The translations under genes and the position numbers were made by a program. Of a DNA stretch of 64,000 nucleotides, positions 1 through 9,491 are shown one piece after another (position 1 is the stretch's first letter; the number at the start of each line of letters is the position of its first letter). The notes below the pieces were generated by a model. It did no database searches. It was not told the DNA's origin and saw only the letters and a list, made by a program, of their open reading frames with translations. Origin of the DNA: Metabacillus schmidteae (lineage in GTDB: Bacteria; Bacillota; Bacilli; Bacillales; Bacillaceae); the NCBI RefSeq assembly GCF_903166545.1, contig NZ_CAESCH010000001.1, positions 3,538,001 through 3,602,000 on the forward strand, read 5' to 3'.

Positions 1-708
1 ATCCAGCTCTCCATTTGCCATATAGTATGCGAATTGTGGTGCTTGAAATGGGGAGACATCTATTTCCTGTTCAAATAAATCCTCTATATCACTTAAATAA
101 CGTTGACCAACTTCTGTGTTTCTTTGATAACGTGTCATATCTGTATCATTTAAGCCTGGATCTAATGCAAATACTTTAATAGGTGTATCATCTAGCTCCT
201 CAGATAGATTCTCTGTTAATCTAGCAACAGCTGTTTTGGATGTTCCATATCCGTTGCCATATTTAAATGCTCCTACAGTACCACCTCCGACAATATTTAT
301 CATACTTCCAAAACCTTGGCTAATCATTACTGGAACAATAGCTTGAACACAATGAAAAGTACCAAATAAATTCGTGGTGACATCATTTATCCAATCCGAA
401 CTTTTCACCTCCCAAGTAGGACCTATTGCTTTGAATACACCGGCATTATTAATCCAAACGTCAATCTTCCCATACTGTTTCATGATAGATTCGACTACAT
501 TTTTAATTTCTTTAGGTTGTGTTATATCCATTGATATCATTGAATGTTCAGAAGAATATGTATCTAGTTCAGCTTTTACTGCGTTTAACCTTTCAGAATC
601 TCTTCCAGTTCCAATGACTATATATCCTTTTTCAGCAAAAAACAGAGCCATATTTCGACCAATTCCTCTTGTTGCACCTGTTATCACTACAACTTTTCTA
701 TGTTCCAT
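1..708 (-). CDS. SDR family NAD(P)-dependent oxidoreductase (3' end outside window)
   Basis: A short-chain dehydrogenase/reductase, cut by the left edge of the window, so its C-terminus is not visible. The first 236 codons show the Rossmann glycine motif TGATRGIG at residues 10-17, the NNAG motif in the middle, and the catalytic YGTSK (Tyr-x-x-x-Lys) pair. That is the classical SDR layout of about 250 residues. The start is the ATG at 708, because AGGAGG lies about 8 bases upstream. The substrate cannot be told from sequence. It is not obviously linked to the GH43 gene next to it, from which it is separated by about 320 bases. Confidence 0.9.
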   Translation of the reverse strand, partial: MEHRKVVVITGATRGIGRNMALFFAEKGYIVIGTGRDSERLNAVKAELDTYSSEHSMISMDITQPKEIKNVVESIMKQYGKIDVWINNAGVFKAIGPTWEVKSSDWINDVTTNLFGTFHCVQAIVPVMISQGFGSMINIVGGGTVGAFKYGNGYGTSKTAVARLTENLSEELDDTPIKVFALDPGLNDTDMTRYQRNTEVGQRYLSDIEDLFEQEIDVSPFQAPQFAYYMANGELD

Positions 709-952
709 TTTGTTATCCTCCTTTAAGAAAATGCTATATGTATAAGTCCCATATTTTATACGTATCCTATCATTTTGAAATTTGTCCTTAAGTAACCTGA
801 CAGGATTCACATTAAAAGTATACGTTTTCATTGAATTCATAACAACTACTGAAAAATTATTGCTCTAGTTAAAACGTATTTAGTTGCTATACTATTTTAA
901 AGTAAGGATTATAAGTTTCTATTCTGGTTTTACTAATATACTTATTGATAGT
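709..952. other. Intergenic region upstream of the SDR gene
   Basis: No gene is recognised in this AT-rich stretch. It must hold the promoter of the SDR gene, but no convincing -35/-10 pair or operator stands out. Confidence 0.4.
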
Positions 953-980
953 GAAAAAGCACACCCCATTTTAGATGTGC
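953..980 (-). terminator. Rho-independent terminator after the GH43 gene
   Basis: Read on the minus strand, GCACATCT pairs with GGGGTGTGC (8 pairs including G-U) around a short AT loop, followed by TTTTTC. It lies about 50 bases beyond the GH43 stop codon. Confidence 0.65.
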
Positions 981-1027
981 CAGTTTTTCAAAGATATATT
1001 GATGATGAAACTAACGATTCTTTAATA

Positions 1028-2566
1028 CTACATTTCTGTTTTTTTAACAACCTTATTATCTTTCATATACTTAAAGTAAGCAAAATCAACATGACCACCG
1101 ATTTGTGTTTTTGCATAATTAAATAAACCAATACGATAGCCCATGAAATGATCTAACGTATATTTCATTTCCAATACCTCCCCAACTTCAAACCAGTTCT
1201 CCCCATCAGTCGAGTAATAGAACTTTGCTAAGTCACAGCTATCTTCAAAATTGAAATCTATCTTTACATATATAAGGTTCTCTTGAAATGGTATTTTTTC
1301 CACTGTTATTTCGTGACCATCGCCACGATTTTTCGTCATAGTTATGTATCGATCACCATTCTCTTCCAGTTGAATACCAATAGTCCCAAAGCTATTTTGC
1401 AAAGCTATTAATCCTGCATGATCTCCCGGCTTCATCTGCGTGATATCCATTAAGGTAATTCCCGTACAGGTTGGTCCTTCAGTTCTTTGTGTTAACGTAT
1501 TACGAGCATATAATACACTATTTGTTAAATATCCAGTTTCCAAACGCAAATATCCTGGCCTTTTCACAAAAGACCAAAGACTATTGTCCGGATTATGATT
1601 CCATTGCCAATTAAGCTCTAGTATATTTTCTGTATAATCAAATTCATCGCTGATAACCAAAGGTTGGTGGGATGAATTTGGTAAGTTCAGTTCTAATTCT
1701 TTTGGTGCCCTGCCATCAATCCCAATAATTGGCCAACCATCTGTCCAGTTAACCGGCAACACATAAGGAATTCTACCAACAGCATCATGGTCTTGAAACA
1801 ACATGGCATACCATTCATTTTCTTGAGTATCGAAAATAGCACCTTGAGCAATCCCTTTATTATGATAACTCATATCATCATCAAAAATCACTTTGCGCTC
1901 ATACTTTCCTAAAAGTTCATTAGAACGATAACATATTTGTCTTCTCCGTTTGTTCCCAACCTTCGGCCATTCAATAAATAGTAAATAATAGTGTCCATTT
2001 ATCTTATATGCATGGCACCCTTCACATCGTAATCCAATTCCCTCTTTTTCAGTTTCCAATAGTAATTTATTAACTCCACCTTTCTTTAGTGCTGCAGTAT
2101 CCTCTGTTAATTCTGTAATATAAATATCTGCACACCCATAGATAACAAACACCCTGTTGTCATCAAATAGCAAAGCAGGATCATGATATATTCCCTCGAT
2201 AGTAGAGCGCTTCCATTTACCTCTTTCAATATTCTCTGTTTGATATATGTAAAAGCGATTCATATCATTACTTGAAAAACAAACATAAAATAGTCCATTA
2301 TGATAGCGCAAACTAGCCGCCCATGATCCTTGACCATAAATTCCCTTTCCGTTTAACAAGTTATGACTTTCATTGTCTTCTAATGTCTCAAAAACATATC
2401 CAACAATCTCCCAATCCACTAAATTTTCAGACTTCATGATAGGACAGCCAGGCATGGTATGCATACTTGTACTAATCATATAGTATGTTTCTTCAACTCT
2501 TATAACATCTATGTCCGGAACATCTGACCAAAAAATAGGGTTTGTTAAAATAGTTTGACTCATCAT
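1028..2566 (-). CDS. Glycoside hydrolase family 43 protein, beta-xylosidase-like
   Basis: A 512-residue GH43 enzyme of the beta-xylosidase/arabinofuranosidase type, with no signal peptide, so probably acting in the cytoplasm on imported oligosaccharides. The N-terminal five-bladed propeller has the general-base aspartate in VPDID (Asp18), the HDPALLF segment with the transition-state-modulating aspartate, and the general acid glutamate in CEGCHAYK. The last ~200 residues match the concanavalin-like C-terminal domain common in this subgroup. The usual PDPD stretch reads PDID here. Two tandem ATG codons (2566 and 2563) follow an AAAGGAG site; either could start translation. The gene is monocistronic, with a terminator downstream. 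The exact substrate (xylo- or arabino-oligosaccharide) is inferred from family only. Confidence 0.88.
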   Translation of the reverse strand: MMSQTILTNPIFWSDVPDIDVIRVEETYYMISTSMHTMPGCPIMKSENLVDWEIVGYVFETLEDNESHNLLNGKGIYGQGSWAASLRYHNGLFYVCFSSNDMNRFYIYQTENIERGKWKRSTIEGIYHDPALLFDDNRVFVIYGCADIYITELTEDTAALKKGGVNKLLLETEKEGIGLRCEGCHAYKINGHYYLLFIEWPKVGNKRRRQICYRSNELLGKYERKVIFDDDMSYHNKGIAQGAIFDTQENEWYAMLFQDHDAVGRIPYVLPVNWTDGWPIIGIDGRAPKELELNLPNSSHQPLVISDEFDYTENILELNWQWNHNPDNSLWSFVKRPGYLRLETGYLTNSVLYARNTLTQRTEGPTCTGITLMDITQMKPGDHAGLIALQNSFGTIGIQLEENGDRYITMTKNRGDGHEITVEKIPFQENLIYVKIDFNFEDSCDLAKFYYSTDGENWFEVGEVLEMKYTLDHFMGYRIGLFNYAKTQIGGHVDFAYFKYMKDNKVVKKTEM

Positions 2567-3062
2567 ATCTTCTCCTTTTTCATTTAAGTCAACAAGTAAC
2601 TAATCACTCTAACTGTTTATATTTCTAAGATCAAATTATTTCTAACCATTTAAAATCTTATTCTGTATTTATATTTAAACTCCTTTAAAATCTATAAATT
2701 TAAACTTACTCTTTCCTCAATATAGTGAATAATTGGGGGAAGACTCCTCAAAATTGAGTAAATATTATATAGTAAGCAAAGTTTTTGTAGGTATCTAAAA
2801 AAATTCACACAATAAATTTTCTCCTTATTTTACCAAAAAGATCGAAGATCAAAGTTTCATATGGGAACAACTTGCAGTTTTCCATTCGTATATCTAGACA
2901 AAACAAATTATCTTTTAAGTAACTTACCTGTAATGAGATTAATAGACGACTATAAATTTCTACTCTAAAACTTATTAGGTAAAAGAAAGAGTTATTTGTC
3001 TACTTCACAGAGGTTTCATGTCAAAATAAAATATAATACTGAAGAAATTAAACGATACAAAA
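2567..3062. other. AT-rich intergenic region of about 500 bases
   Basis: Lies between the GH43 start and the terminator of the pra operon. It should contain the GH43 promoter. No intact gene, RNA or clear operator was recognised; short open stretches on the minus strand carry stops and no recognisable motif. Confidence 0.4.
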
Positions 3063-3102
3063 CAAAAAAGCTCCAATCCTCACATACCAAGGAACTGAAG
3101 CT
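3063..3102 (-). terminator. Terminator of the pra catabolic operon
   Basis: On the minus strand AGCTTCAGTTC pairs with GGATTGGAGCT (11 pairs, some G-U), followed by TTTTTTG. It lies about 47 bases after the stop of the dioxygenase gene, the last gene of the operon. Confidence 0.75.
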
Positions 3103-3148
3103 TCACTCAGATACAATTTTACACTCTACTTTTTAAAAGCAATCTAAA

Positions 3149-3973
3149 TTAATTACTACCTTGTAATGCCTTTTCAATCTCAAACGTCATAATTGCATTG
3201 CCGCTTCCGGATGATTGAGCATAGGTGTGGAATGCAGGCTTGAAACTATCTGCTAACACACCAAGCATCATAGCGAGATGTCGCCCTCCTCCTTCTACGC
3301 CTGCAACTTTAGCATATTGTGGTAGCATATCTTTAGCAAGACCCCACTTCTTCTTCATTAAAAATTCAATAAACTGCATATCTAAAGCTTGTTCTGAAAC
3401 CGTCGGCATATGGTGACGTCCTCTTACTAAATTGTGAGCAAGGGCACCACTAAATATAAAAACGTACCTTTTGTCGTCTCCATTTAGCACATTGCCAATT
3501 TCTTGACCCCATTTAAATGTTTCGTCTAATCCTGCTGCAAGAGTAATAGATAAATTGACAACTGGAATGTCTTCATTTGGTACAAGATAGCGAAGAGGAA
3601 CAACGGTACCATAATCCCATACGTATGTTGGGTCATTTACAGCAATAACAGGAATTTTCGCTCGTTTACCAGCCATCACTAATTTTTCTCCTAAACAATG
3701 GGCTCCAGGATACTCATATTTCACATCAGAAATAATGTCAGGACATTCGAATGCAGTTAACGTCCCTTTATGAGTTGGTGATACATCTACATAATGATGA
3801 AATGTTGATTGCCAATGACATGAAACAAGAATCACAGCATCTGGTTTTATTATTTCGATTTTCTCGGAAATAGCATCCATCTTCACTACAATATCTTGTT
3901 GATAGTCAGGTACATTTTCCCGATGACAAATACTTGGAACATGTGCAGCTAAAACACCCAATTCAATTGTCAT
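3149..3973 (-). CDS. praA: Class III extradiol ring-cleavage dioxygenase, probable protocatechuate 2,3-dioxygenase
   Basis: A 274-residue LigB-superfamily (class III) extradiol dioxygenase, a non-haem iron enzyme that opens catecholic rings next to the hydroxyl pair. Candidate metal ligands His11 (LAAH) and His53 (SCHW) are in the expected places, and HNL near the middle fits the family's later active-site histidine. It is the last gene of a co-directional set praB-E-G-F-D-C-A, followed by a terminator. Gene content mirrors the published JJ-1b protocatechuate 2,3-cleavage operon, and a 4-hydroxybenzoate hydroxylase lies nearby, so protocatechuate is the likely substrate. Homoprotocatechuate or another catechol cannot be excluded from sequence alone. 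Confidence 0.78.
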   Translation of the reverse strand: MTIELGVLAAHVPSICHRENVPDYQQDIVVKMDAISEKIEIIKPDAVILVSCHWQSTFHHYVDVSPTHKGTLTAFECPDIISDVKYEYPGAHCLGEKLVMAGKRAKIPVIAVNDPTYVWDYGTVVPLRYLVPNEDIPVVNLSITLAAGLDETFKWGQEIGNVLNGDDKRYVFIFSGALAHNLVRGRHHMPTVSEQALDMQFIEFLMKKKWGLAKDMLPQYAKVAGVEGGGRHLAMMLGVLADSFKPAFHTYAQSSGSGNAIMTFEIEKALQGSN

Positions 3974-3999
3974 TTTAGACCTCCATAGCTTTAATAAAC

Positions 4000-4197
4000 T
4001 TAATTTGATGCATCCCGTTTTTCAACTGATTCGCCAGCAATTCCCCAATGACTTTTAGGGATTTCGGTTACTATCACTCTAACATTCTCTTTTGGAACCT
4101 CTAATGTAGTTGTGATTGTTTTCGTAATATCAGCGATCACTCTTTCAATTTTCTCCTTAGGGCGTCCCTCCATGATGTTAACGTTTATAATCGGCAT
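4000..4197 (-). CDS. praC: 4-oxalocrotonate tautomerase
   Basis: A 65-residue protein of the 4-oxalocrotonate tautomerase family. The mature chain begins with Pro right after the initiator Met (MPIINVNIMEGR), which is the catalytic N-terminal proline of this family. The spacing and composition (EGRPKEKIERVIADIT) are typical. It isomerises 2-hydroxymuconate to 2-oxohex-3-enedioate, between the semialdehyde dehydrogenase and the decarboxylase of the same operon. The AGGAGA ribosome site precedes the ATG at 4197. It sits 26 bases before the dioxygenase gene. Confidence 0.9.
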   Translation of the reverse strand: MPIINVNIMEGRPKEKIERVIADITKTITTTLEVPKENVRVIVTEIPKSHWGIAGESVEKRDASN

Positions 4198-4240
4198 GAT
4201 AGAATCTCCTTTCTAATCTTTTTCTGACTGCATTGACGTT

Positions 4241-5026
4241 TTATTCCCCTACAGAAAAGCTGACTTCCCCTAGTCCATCTAGCTTAGCTGTTACATGATC
4301 ACCATACGAAAGTTGGACAGCTCCAGTAATTCCGCCTGTCAAAATGACTTGACCAGTCTTTAACATTTCTCCTTTTCGATGCAGCATGTTCGCAAGCATG
4401 GCAACGGAATTCGCCGGGTGTCCTAAAACAGCCGCTCCTGCACCAAGGTCCTTCACTACTCCATTAATCTTTAAAACAGTACCAACTAAATCTAACTCTA
4501 ATTCTTCTGGTTTTCGAATTCTATTTCCCAAAATAACCCTTGAAGATGAAGCGTTATCTGCAATAACGTCTGGCAACGTAAAATTAAAGTTTTCATAACG
4601 GCTATCAATAATCTCAAGTGCTCCGCAGACATAATCTGTTGCCGCTAAAACTTGAGCTCCTGTTATACCAGGACCTTCAATATCCTTACCTAAAATAAAC
4701 GCAATTTCCGCTTCTACTTTTGGATGAATATAGTCAGATAATGAAATTTCTGCTCCATCTTGGATCACCATATTGTTAAAAATATACCCATAGATCGGTT
4801 CTTCTACATTCATTTGAACCATTTTTGCACGACTTGTAAGTCCCATTTTTGGCCCAATAATGGAGTGCCCTTGTTCCAGCTTCATGTTGACAAGTTCTTC
4901 TTGAATAAGATAGGCTTCTTCTACAGTTAAGTTAGGAGATTTATCCAATGTGATTCTTTTTATATCCGTTCGATTTGATTCAGCTTCTAATAAATATTTA
5001 GCTATTTCTTTATTTGACATATTCAT
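4241..5026 (-). CDS. praD: 4-oxalocrotonate decarboxylase (2-oxo-3-hexenedioate decarboxylase)
   Basis: A 261-residue member of the hydratase/decarboxylase family (FAH-like fold) that includes DmpH and DmpE. KVEAEIAFILGKDI carries the family's metal-binding glutamates. It is a paralogue of the gene at 7015-7797; which of the two is decarboxylase and which is hydratase is assigned by matching the JJ-1b order (E-G-F-D-C) and is therefore an inference. The open frame runs upstream to a TTG at 5044, but GGAGG sits 7 bases before the ATG at 5026 (MNMSNKEIAK), so that start is chosen. It begins 14 bases after the aldolase stop, and its ribosome site overlaps that stop. Confidence 0.8.
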   Translation of the reverse strand: MNMSNKEIAKYLLEAESNRTDIKRITLDKSPNLTVEEAYLIQEELVNMKLEQGHSIIGPKMGLTSRAKMVQMNVEEPIYGYIFNNMVIQDGAEISLSDYIHPKVEAEIAFILGKDIEGPGITGAQVLAATDYVCGALEIIDSRYENFNFTLPDVIADNASSSRVILGNRIRKPEELELDLVGTVLKINGVVKDLGAGAAVLGHPANSVAMLANMLHRKGEMLKTGQVILTGGITGAVQLSYGDHVTAKLDGLGEVSFSVGE

Positions 5027-5040
5027 TGTAATTCCTCCTA

Positions 5041-6069
5041 TCAAACTCTAAGACTACATTGTTTTTTATTAGCTATTTCAGCAGCCACATCAATAATCAT
5101 ATCTTCTTGACCACCGACAACCTTACGTTTCCCCAATTCTATTAAAATATCACGAGGATCAATCTTAAATTGTTTAGCTGCACGCTGTGCATGTAACAAA
5201 AAGCTAGAATACACACCCGCATATCCCATCACAAGACTATCTCTTGTTATCTCTTGAGGTTGTTTTAATATATGAGCTATAATATTTTCAGCTAAATCCA
5301 TCATCTTATATAAATCGACTCCACTGTTTAATCCTAGTCTTTCTAATACAGCCACTAAAACTTCTGTCTGCGTATTCCCAGCGCCAGCTCCTAAGCAGCG
5401 AACACTGCCATCTATTCTTGTTGCACCTTCCTCAATAGCAACAAGTGTATTAGCCATTGCAAGCGATAGATTATTATGAGCATGAAAACCAATATTAATA
5501 GTGAGGCTTTGACGAAGGGATCGAATTTTTTCACGAACTTCATTTGGAAGCATAGCGCCTGCTGAATCGACGACATAAACATTATCTGCTCCATAACTTT
5601 CCATTAGTTTTGCTTGTTCTACTAACTTATCAACTGGTGCCATATGAGACATCATTAAGAAACCTACCGTCTCCATACCAAGTTCTTTTGCTAGAGTAAT
5701 GTGTTGAGGGGCAACATCTGCTTCTGTTACATGAGTAGCAATTCGAGCCATTTTTGCTCCAATACTAGCTGCTTGCTTCAGTTCATTCATCGTTCCGATT
5801 CCAGGTATTAATAAAACAGCAACCTTTGCTCTGTCACAAACCGATACAGCTGCTTCAATTAGTTTCATTTCGTCTGTTAAAGAAAGACCATATTGTTGGG
5901 AAGACCCCCCCAACCCATCTCCATGAGCTACTTCCATATAAGGCACTCCGGCATCATTTAATCCACGCGCTATATCTCGAACTTGGTCAACTGTATATTG
6001 ATGACCGATCGCATGACTACCGTCTCGTAAAGCTACTTCAGTAATGAGAACATCTCGGTTATCGTTCAT
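5041..6069 (-). CDS. praF: 4-hydroxy-2-oxovalerate aldolase
   Basis: A 342-residue aldolase of the DmpG/BphI family, which splits 4-hydroxy-2-oxovalerate into pyruvate and acetaldehyde. Visible signatures are the N-terminal TEVALRDGSHA segment (catalytic Arg-Asp), the metal-binding GFHAHNN motif, and the C-terminal communication domain (GGQEDMI). In this family the aldolase channels acetaldehyde directly to the acylating dehydrogenase encoded just upstream (praG). Length agrees with the family. The start at 6069 has an AAGGA site about 10 bases upstream; the stop overlaps the translation initiation region of the next gene. Confidence 0.92.
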   Translation of the reverse strand: MNDNRDVLITEVALRDGSHAIGHQYTVDQVRDIARGLNDAGVPYMEVAHGDGLGGSSQQYGLSLTDEMKLIEAAVSVCDRAKVAVLLIPGIGTMNELKQAASIGAKMARIATHVTEADVAPQHITLAKELGMETVGFLMMSHMAPVDKLVEQAKLMESYGADNVYVVDSAGAMLPNEVREKIRSLRQSLTINIGFHAHNNLSLAMANTLVAIEEGATRIDGSVRCLGAGAGNTQTEVLVAVLERLGLNSGVDLYKMMDLAENIIAHILKQPQEITRDSLVMGYAGVYSSFLLHAQRAAKQFKIDPRDILIELGKRKVVGGQEDMIIDVAAEIANKKQCSLRV

Positions 6070-6102
6070 TCCAAACCATTCCTTTCCGTTAGAACTTCTT
6101 GT

Positions 6103-6990
6103 TTAAGAAACGACAGAATTCAGTTTATTTTTAGCCAGTTCTTCTGCTACTTTTACTGCTGAGGCTGTCATGATATCTAGATTTCCAGAGTATTTCGGTA
6201 AGTAATCCCCTGCTCCTTCCACTTCGATGAATATCGTTACACGGTTTCCATCATAGATTGGTTCTGTTCGGAGTCGATAACCTGGTACATAAGCTTGAAC
6301 TTGTTTGACCATCTCTTTAATAGAAGAAGTAATGCTTTCTTCATCGATTTGCCCTGGCTCGACAACAGCATAAACAGTATCTCTCATTAATATAGGGGGT
6401 TCTGCTGGATTAAGAATAATAATGGCTTTTCCGTTCTTAGCTCCACCAACCTCCTCTATCCCACGTTTCGTCGTTTGGGTAAATTCATCTATATTCGCTC
6501 TTGTTCCAGGACCTGCACTTTTACTTGAAATGGTTGCAACAATTTCGGCATAATCAACAGGGCATATCCGATTTACGGCATGAACAATTGGAATCGTCGC
6601 CTGACCTCCACAAGTAATTAAATTGATGTTAGGAACGTTTAAGTTTTCCCCCAGATTTACTGGAGGGACAACAAAAGGTCCTCTTGCCGCTGGAGTTAAG
6701 TCAAGGACTTGTTTTCCAGCTTCTTTTAAAAGTTTCGCATGTCGAATATGTGCTTTTGCCGATGTTGCATCAAAAAAAATATCTGCATCATCACTATTTG
6801 TTTCTAAAAATTCCTCTAATCCATTCGTATAAGTTTGATAACCTCGATCTCTTGCCCTAAACACTCCATCAGATTGAGGATCAATTCCGATCAATGACGT
6901 TAACTCGAGTGTCTCTGATCTTTCTAGCTTCAGCATTAAATCTGTTCCGATGTTCCCAGTACCTATGATTGCTACTTTTATTTTTCCCAT
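6103..6990 (-). CDS. praG: Acetaldehyde dehydrogenase (acetylating)
   Basis: A 295-residue DmpF-type CoA-acylating acetaldehyde dehydrogenase, converting acetaldehyde, NAD+ and CoA to acetyl-CoA. The N-terminal NAD-binding motif is GTGNIG (residues 10-15) and the catalytic cysteine is Cys127 in [11 protein letters not shown]. It forms a channelling complex with the aldolase in known relatives, and the two genes are adjacent with a 33-base gap. A GGAGA ribosome site precedes the ATG. Confidence 0.92.
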   Translation of the reverse strand: MGKIKVAIIGTGNIGTDLMLKLERSETLELTSLIGIDPQSDGVFRARDRGYQTYTNGLEEFLETNSDDADIFFDATSAKAHIRHAKLLKEAGKQVLDLTPAARGPFVVPPVNLGENLNVPNINLITCGGQATIPIVHAVNRICPVDYAEIVATISSKSAGPGTRANIDEFTQTTKRGIEEVGGAKNGKAIIILNPAEPPILMRDTVYAVVEPGQIDEESITSSIKEMVKQVQAYVPGYRLRTEPIYDGNRVTIFIEVEGAGDYLPKYSGNLDIMTASAVKVAEELAKNKLNSVVS

Positions 6991-7014
6991 ATGAATCTCC
7001 TTTCCCTTGAGTGA

Positions 7015-7797
7015 TTATGAAGAAAAACGGACTGAAACTTCTCCTAAATGAGCAATTCTTGCTGAAAAAATATCTCCTGGTTTTGCTTCTACAGCTGCAG
7101 AAAGTGCACCAGAGAGAATCACTTCTCCAGCTTTTAAAGCTATATCAAATTCACTTAATTTATTGGCAAGCCATGCTACACAATTTGCCGGATGCCCCAT
7201 TACGGCTGCTCCAACTCCCGTATTAACGATCTCACCATTTTTTGATAAAACCATGCCAATTTGTTCAAGGTCTACAAACTCCACTCGAACAGGTTTTCCA
7301 CCTAAAACATAATGACTGCTTGAAGCATTATCTGCTATTGTATCTTGTAGTTTGATTTTCCAATCCTTCACACGACTATCAACAATCTCTATTGAAGGTA
7401 AAAGATAATCTGTTGCTTGAAGTACATCCAGTGCCGTTACATTTGGCCCTCTTAAATCCTTTTTAAGAACAAACGCAATCTCTGCCTCTACTTTAGGTTG
7501 CATTACACGTTCAAATGATAGCTCAGTTCCATTTTCAACAACCATTTCATCTAGTAAGTGGCCATAGTCAGGTTCATCCACACCAAGTAATTGTTGCATC
7601 GCAAGAGATGTTAAGCCAATTTTCTTCCCAACAATTGTTTGACCTTGTGCAAGTTTGTGTTTAATAATTTCTAATTGGACAGCATAAGCATCTTGAGTTG
7701 TAAAAGTTGTGTTTTGTTCAGTTAAAGCCGGAATTCCGACTCTTTCTTTTTCTGCTTGTAATAATTGATTTGCAAATAACATGGTTGATTCCATCAT
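7015..7797 (-). CDS. praE: 2-hydroxypenta-2,4-dienoate hydratase (2-oxopent-4-enoate hydratase)
   Basis: A 260-residue hydratase of the MhpD/DmpE family, adding water to 2-hydroxypenta-2,4-dienoate to give 4-hydroxy-2-oxovalerate. The KVEAEIAFVLKKDL motif and AAVMGHPANCVAWLANKL near the C-terminus are family hallmarks. It is a clear paralogue of the product of 4241-5026. The hydratase role is assigned from position (second gene after the dehydrogenase, as in JJ-1b praB-E-G-F). Two adjacent ATGs (7797, 7794) follow a GGAGG site; the first has 6-base spacing. Confidence 0.8.
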   Translation of the reverse strand: MMESTMLFANQLLQAEKERVGIPALTEQNTTFTTQDAYAVQLEIIKHKLAQGQTIVGKKIGLTSLAMQQLLGVDEPDYGHLLDEMVVENGTELSFERVMQPKVEAEIAFVLKKDLRGPNVTALDVLQATDYLLPSIEIVDSRVKDWKIKLQDTIADNASSSHYVLGGKPVRVEFVDLEQIGMVLSKNGEIVNTGVGAAVMGHPANCVAWLANKLSEFDIALKAGEVILSGALSAAVEAKPGDIFSARIAHLGEVSVRFSS

Positions 7798-7812
7798 GAT
7801 TGACCTCCTTTT

Positions 7813-9276
7813 TTAAAGTTTGATACAAATGTTTTTCAACTCGCTATAAAACTCAAAGCTGTGCATACCGCCTTCACGGCCGATTCCACTTTGCTTCATC
7901 CCACCAAACGGAGTACGTAAATCTCTTAAAAACCAAGTATTTACCCAAATGATCCCAGCTTCTACTTCATTTGCCACTCTATGAGCTCTACGAAGATCAT
8001 TCGTCCAAATGGAAGCACTTAGTCCATAATGAGAATCATTTACTTGAGCAATCACCTCATCCTCTAAATCAAATGGAATCACAGTGACAACAGGTCCAAA
8101 GATTTCTTCACGAACACATCTCGCATTTCGATCTAAGTCTGTAATGATCGTTGGTTCAATAAAGTACCCTTTTCCTATACCTTCAGGACGACCTCCACCA
8201 ATACGGATAGTTCCTCCTTCTTCCTTTGCAAGCTCAATATATCCTAAAACGCGCTCATAATGTTCTTTTCCAATCATTGCCCCAATTTTTGTTTTTTCAT
8301 CAAATGGATCGCCAACAACAAGCTCTTTTGTTTTAGCTACAAACTTTTCAATAAATTCTTCATAAACTGGACGTTCAACATAAATTCTTGATCCACATAA
8401 ACAAACTTCACCTTGATTGATAAAGCTAGATTTAATAGTCGTTTCTAGTACTTCATCAAGATCAGAATCTGCAAAGATGATATTTGGGTTTTTCCCGCCT
8501 AGTTCATATGAAAGTTTTTTTAGTGAATTGGCAGCTGCCTTCATGATTGCCGTACCAGTGGATGTTTCACCTGTGAATGTAATAGCATCTACATCAGGAT
8601 GTTCGGTTAAAGCTGATCCTGCAGAGTCAGGTCCAAATCCATGTACAACGTTCACAACTCCATCTGGTACTCCAGCTTCTTTACAAATTTCCGCTAAAAC
8701 TGTTGCCGTCATTGGTGTCCATTCTGCTGGTTTCAATACAGCTGTATTTCCTGCAGCTAAACATGGAGCGAGTTTCCATGTTAATAGAAGTAATGGGAGG
8801 TTCCAAGGATTGATTAACCCTACAACACCTACTGGCTTACGTACTGAATAGTTGATTGCCACATCATCATGCTGATAAGCCTCAGTTCCCATTGTTGTCA
8901 TATAGTCAGCGAAGAAATGGAAGTTATAGGCTGCTCTCGGGATATCTATCGTACTTGATAACCAAATTGGCTTTCCTGTATCAAGAGATTCTAATCGCGC
9001 TAACTCTTCTTTTCTTTCTAAAATTAAATCTCCAATTTTACGCAATACTTTAGAACGTTCTGTTAAAGGCATTGTTTTCCAACGACCGTTTAGTGCTCTT
9101 CTAGCGGCTGAAACTGCTAAGTTAATTTCCTCTTCCCCACCTTCAGCTACAGATCCTAATATCTCTTCATTTGCTGGATTCGTATTCATAAATGTTTTGT
9201 TATTCATCGAATCCATGTATTGCCCATTAATAAAATGTCTACAATCAATTCCAGTTGCTGTAGTAATCGCTTCCAT
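7813..9276 (-). CDS. praB: 2-hydroxymuconate semialdehyde dehydrogenase
   Basis: A 487-residue NAD-dependent aldehyde dehydrogenase. The cofactor segment NPWNLPLLLLTWK, the catalytic glutamate in YELGGKNPN, and the catalytic cysteine in NQGEVCLCGSR are all intact. It oxidises 2-hydroxymuconate-6-semialdehyde to 2-hydroxymuconate, the branch of meta cleavage that leads to the tautomerase and decarboxylase in this operon. It is the first gene of the praBEGFDCA unit. Two ATGs are possible; GGAGG is only one base from the first (9282) and 7 bases from the second (9276), so the second is chosen. A candidate operator shared with the 4-hydroxybenzoate hydroxylase gene lies upstream. Confidence 0.88.
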   Translation of the reverse strand: MEAITTATGIDCRHFINGQYMDSMNNKTFMNTNPANEEILGSVAEGGEEEINLAVSAARRALNGRWKTMPLTERSKVLRKIGDLILERKEELARLESLDTGKPIWLSSTIDIPRAAYNFHFFADYMTTMGTEAYQHDDVAINYSVRKPVGVVGLINPWNLPLLLLTWKLAPCLAAGNTAVLKPAEWTPMTATVLAEICKEAGVPDGVVNVVHGFGPDSAGSALTEHPDVDAITFTGETSTGTAIMKAAANSLKKLSYELGGKNPNIIFADSDLDEVLETTIKSSFINQGEVCLCGSRIYVERPVYEEFIEKFVAKTKELVVGDPFDEKTKIGAMIGKEHYERVLGYIELAKEEGGTIRIGGGRPEGIGKGYFIEPTIITDLDRNARCVREEIFGPVVTVIPFDLEDEVIAQVNDSHYGLSASIWTNDLRRAHRVANEVEAGIIWVNTWFLRDLRTPFGGMKQSGIGREGGMHSFEFYSELKNICIKL

Positions 9277-9339
9277 AACCATTCCTCCATTACTTGTTTT
9301 AATTTCTTTGTATGGTTAGAATAGTACAAATTCGTCCCT

Positions 9340-9372
9340 TATAAAACATCATAGTTCTTATATATGGAACAA
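9340..9372 (-). promoter_or_regulatory. Candidate PraR operator upstream of praB
   Basis: The plus-strand block runs TATAAAACA, then TTCTTATATATGGAACAA. A close copy lies at 12684-12714 upstream of the hydroxylase gene. In both places a TACTAT-type -10 follows on the minus strand. The shared position and sequence suggest a common regulator, most simply the IclR protein encoded at 9492. Binding itself is inference. Confidence 0.5.
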
Positions 9373-9410
9373 AAGGAAATTTTTTTAAAAAATATTTAGA
9401 TTATTCTTTT

Positions 9411-9437
9411 TTTTCACTCTATGTGATATAGTGAAAA
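9411..9437. promoter_or_regulatory. Inverted repeat in the divergent praB/praR promoter region
   Basis: TTTTCACT and AGTGAAAA form perfect 8-base arms with an 11-base spacer, placed about 55 bases before the IclR gene. It may be an autoregulatory operator, but no T-run follows, so a terminator is unlikely. Confidence 0.45.
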
Positions 9438-9491
9438 TAAACCTCATAAAAGAATAGCGTTCCTCTATAAACAACATAAAGGAGAGTAACC

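Noticed and set aside
374..745. A 123-codon plus-strand open frame
   Set aside because: It is antisense to the SDR gene, whose motifs are intact on the minus strand.
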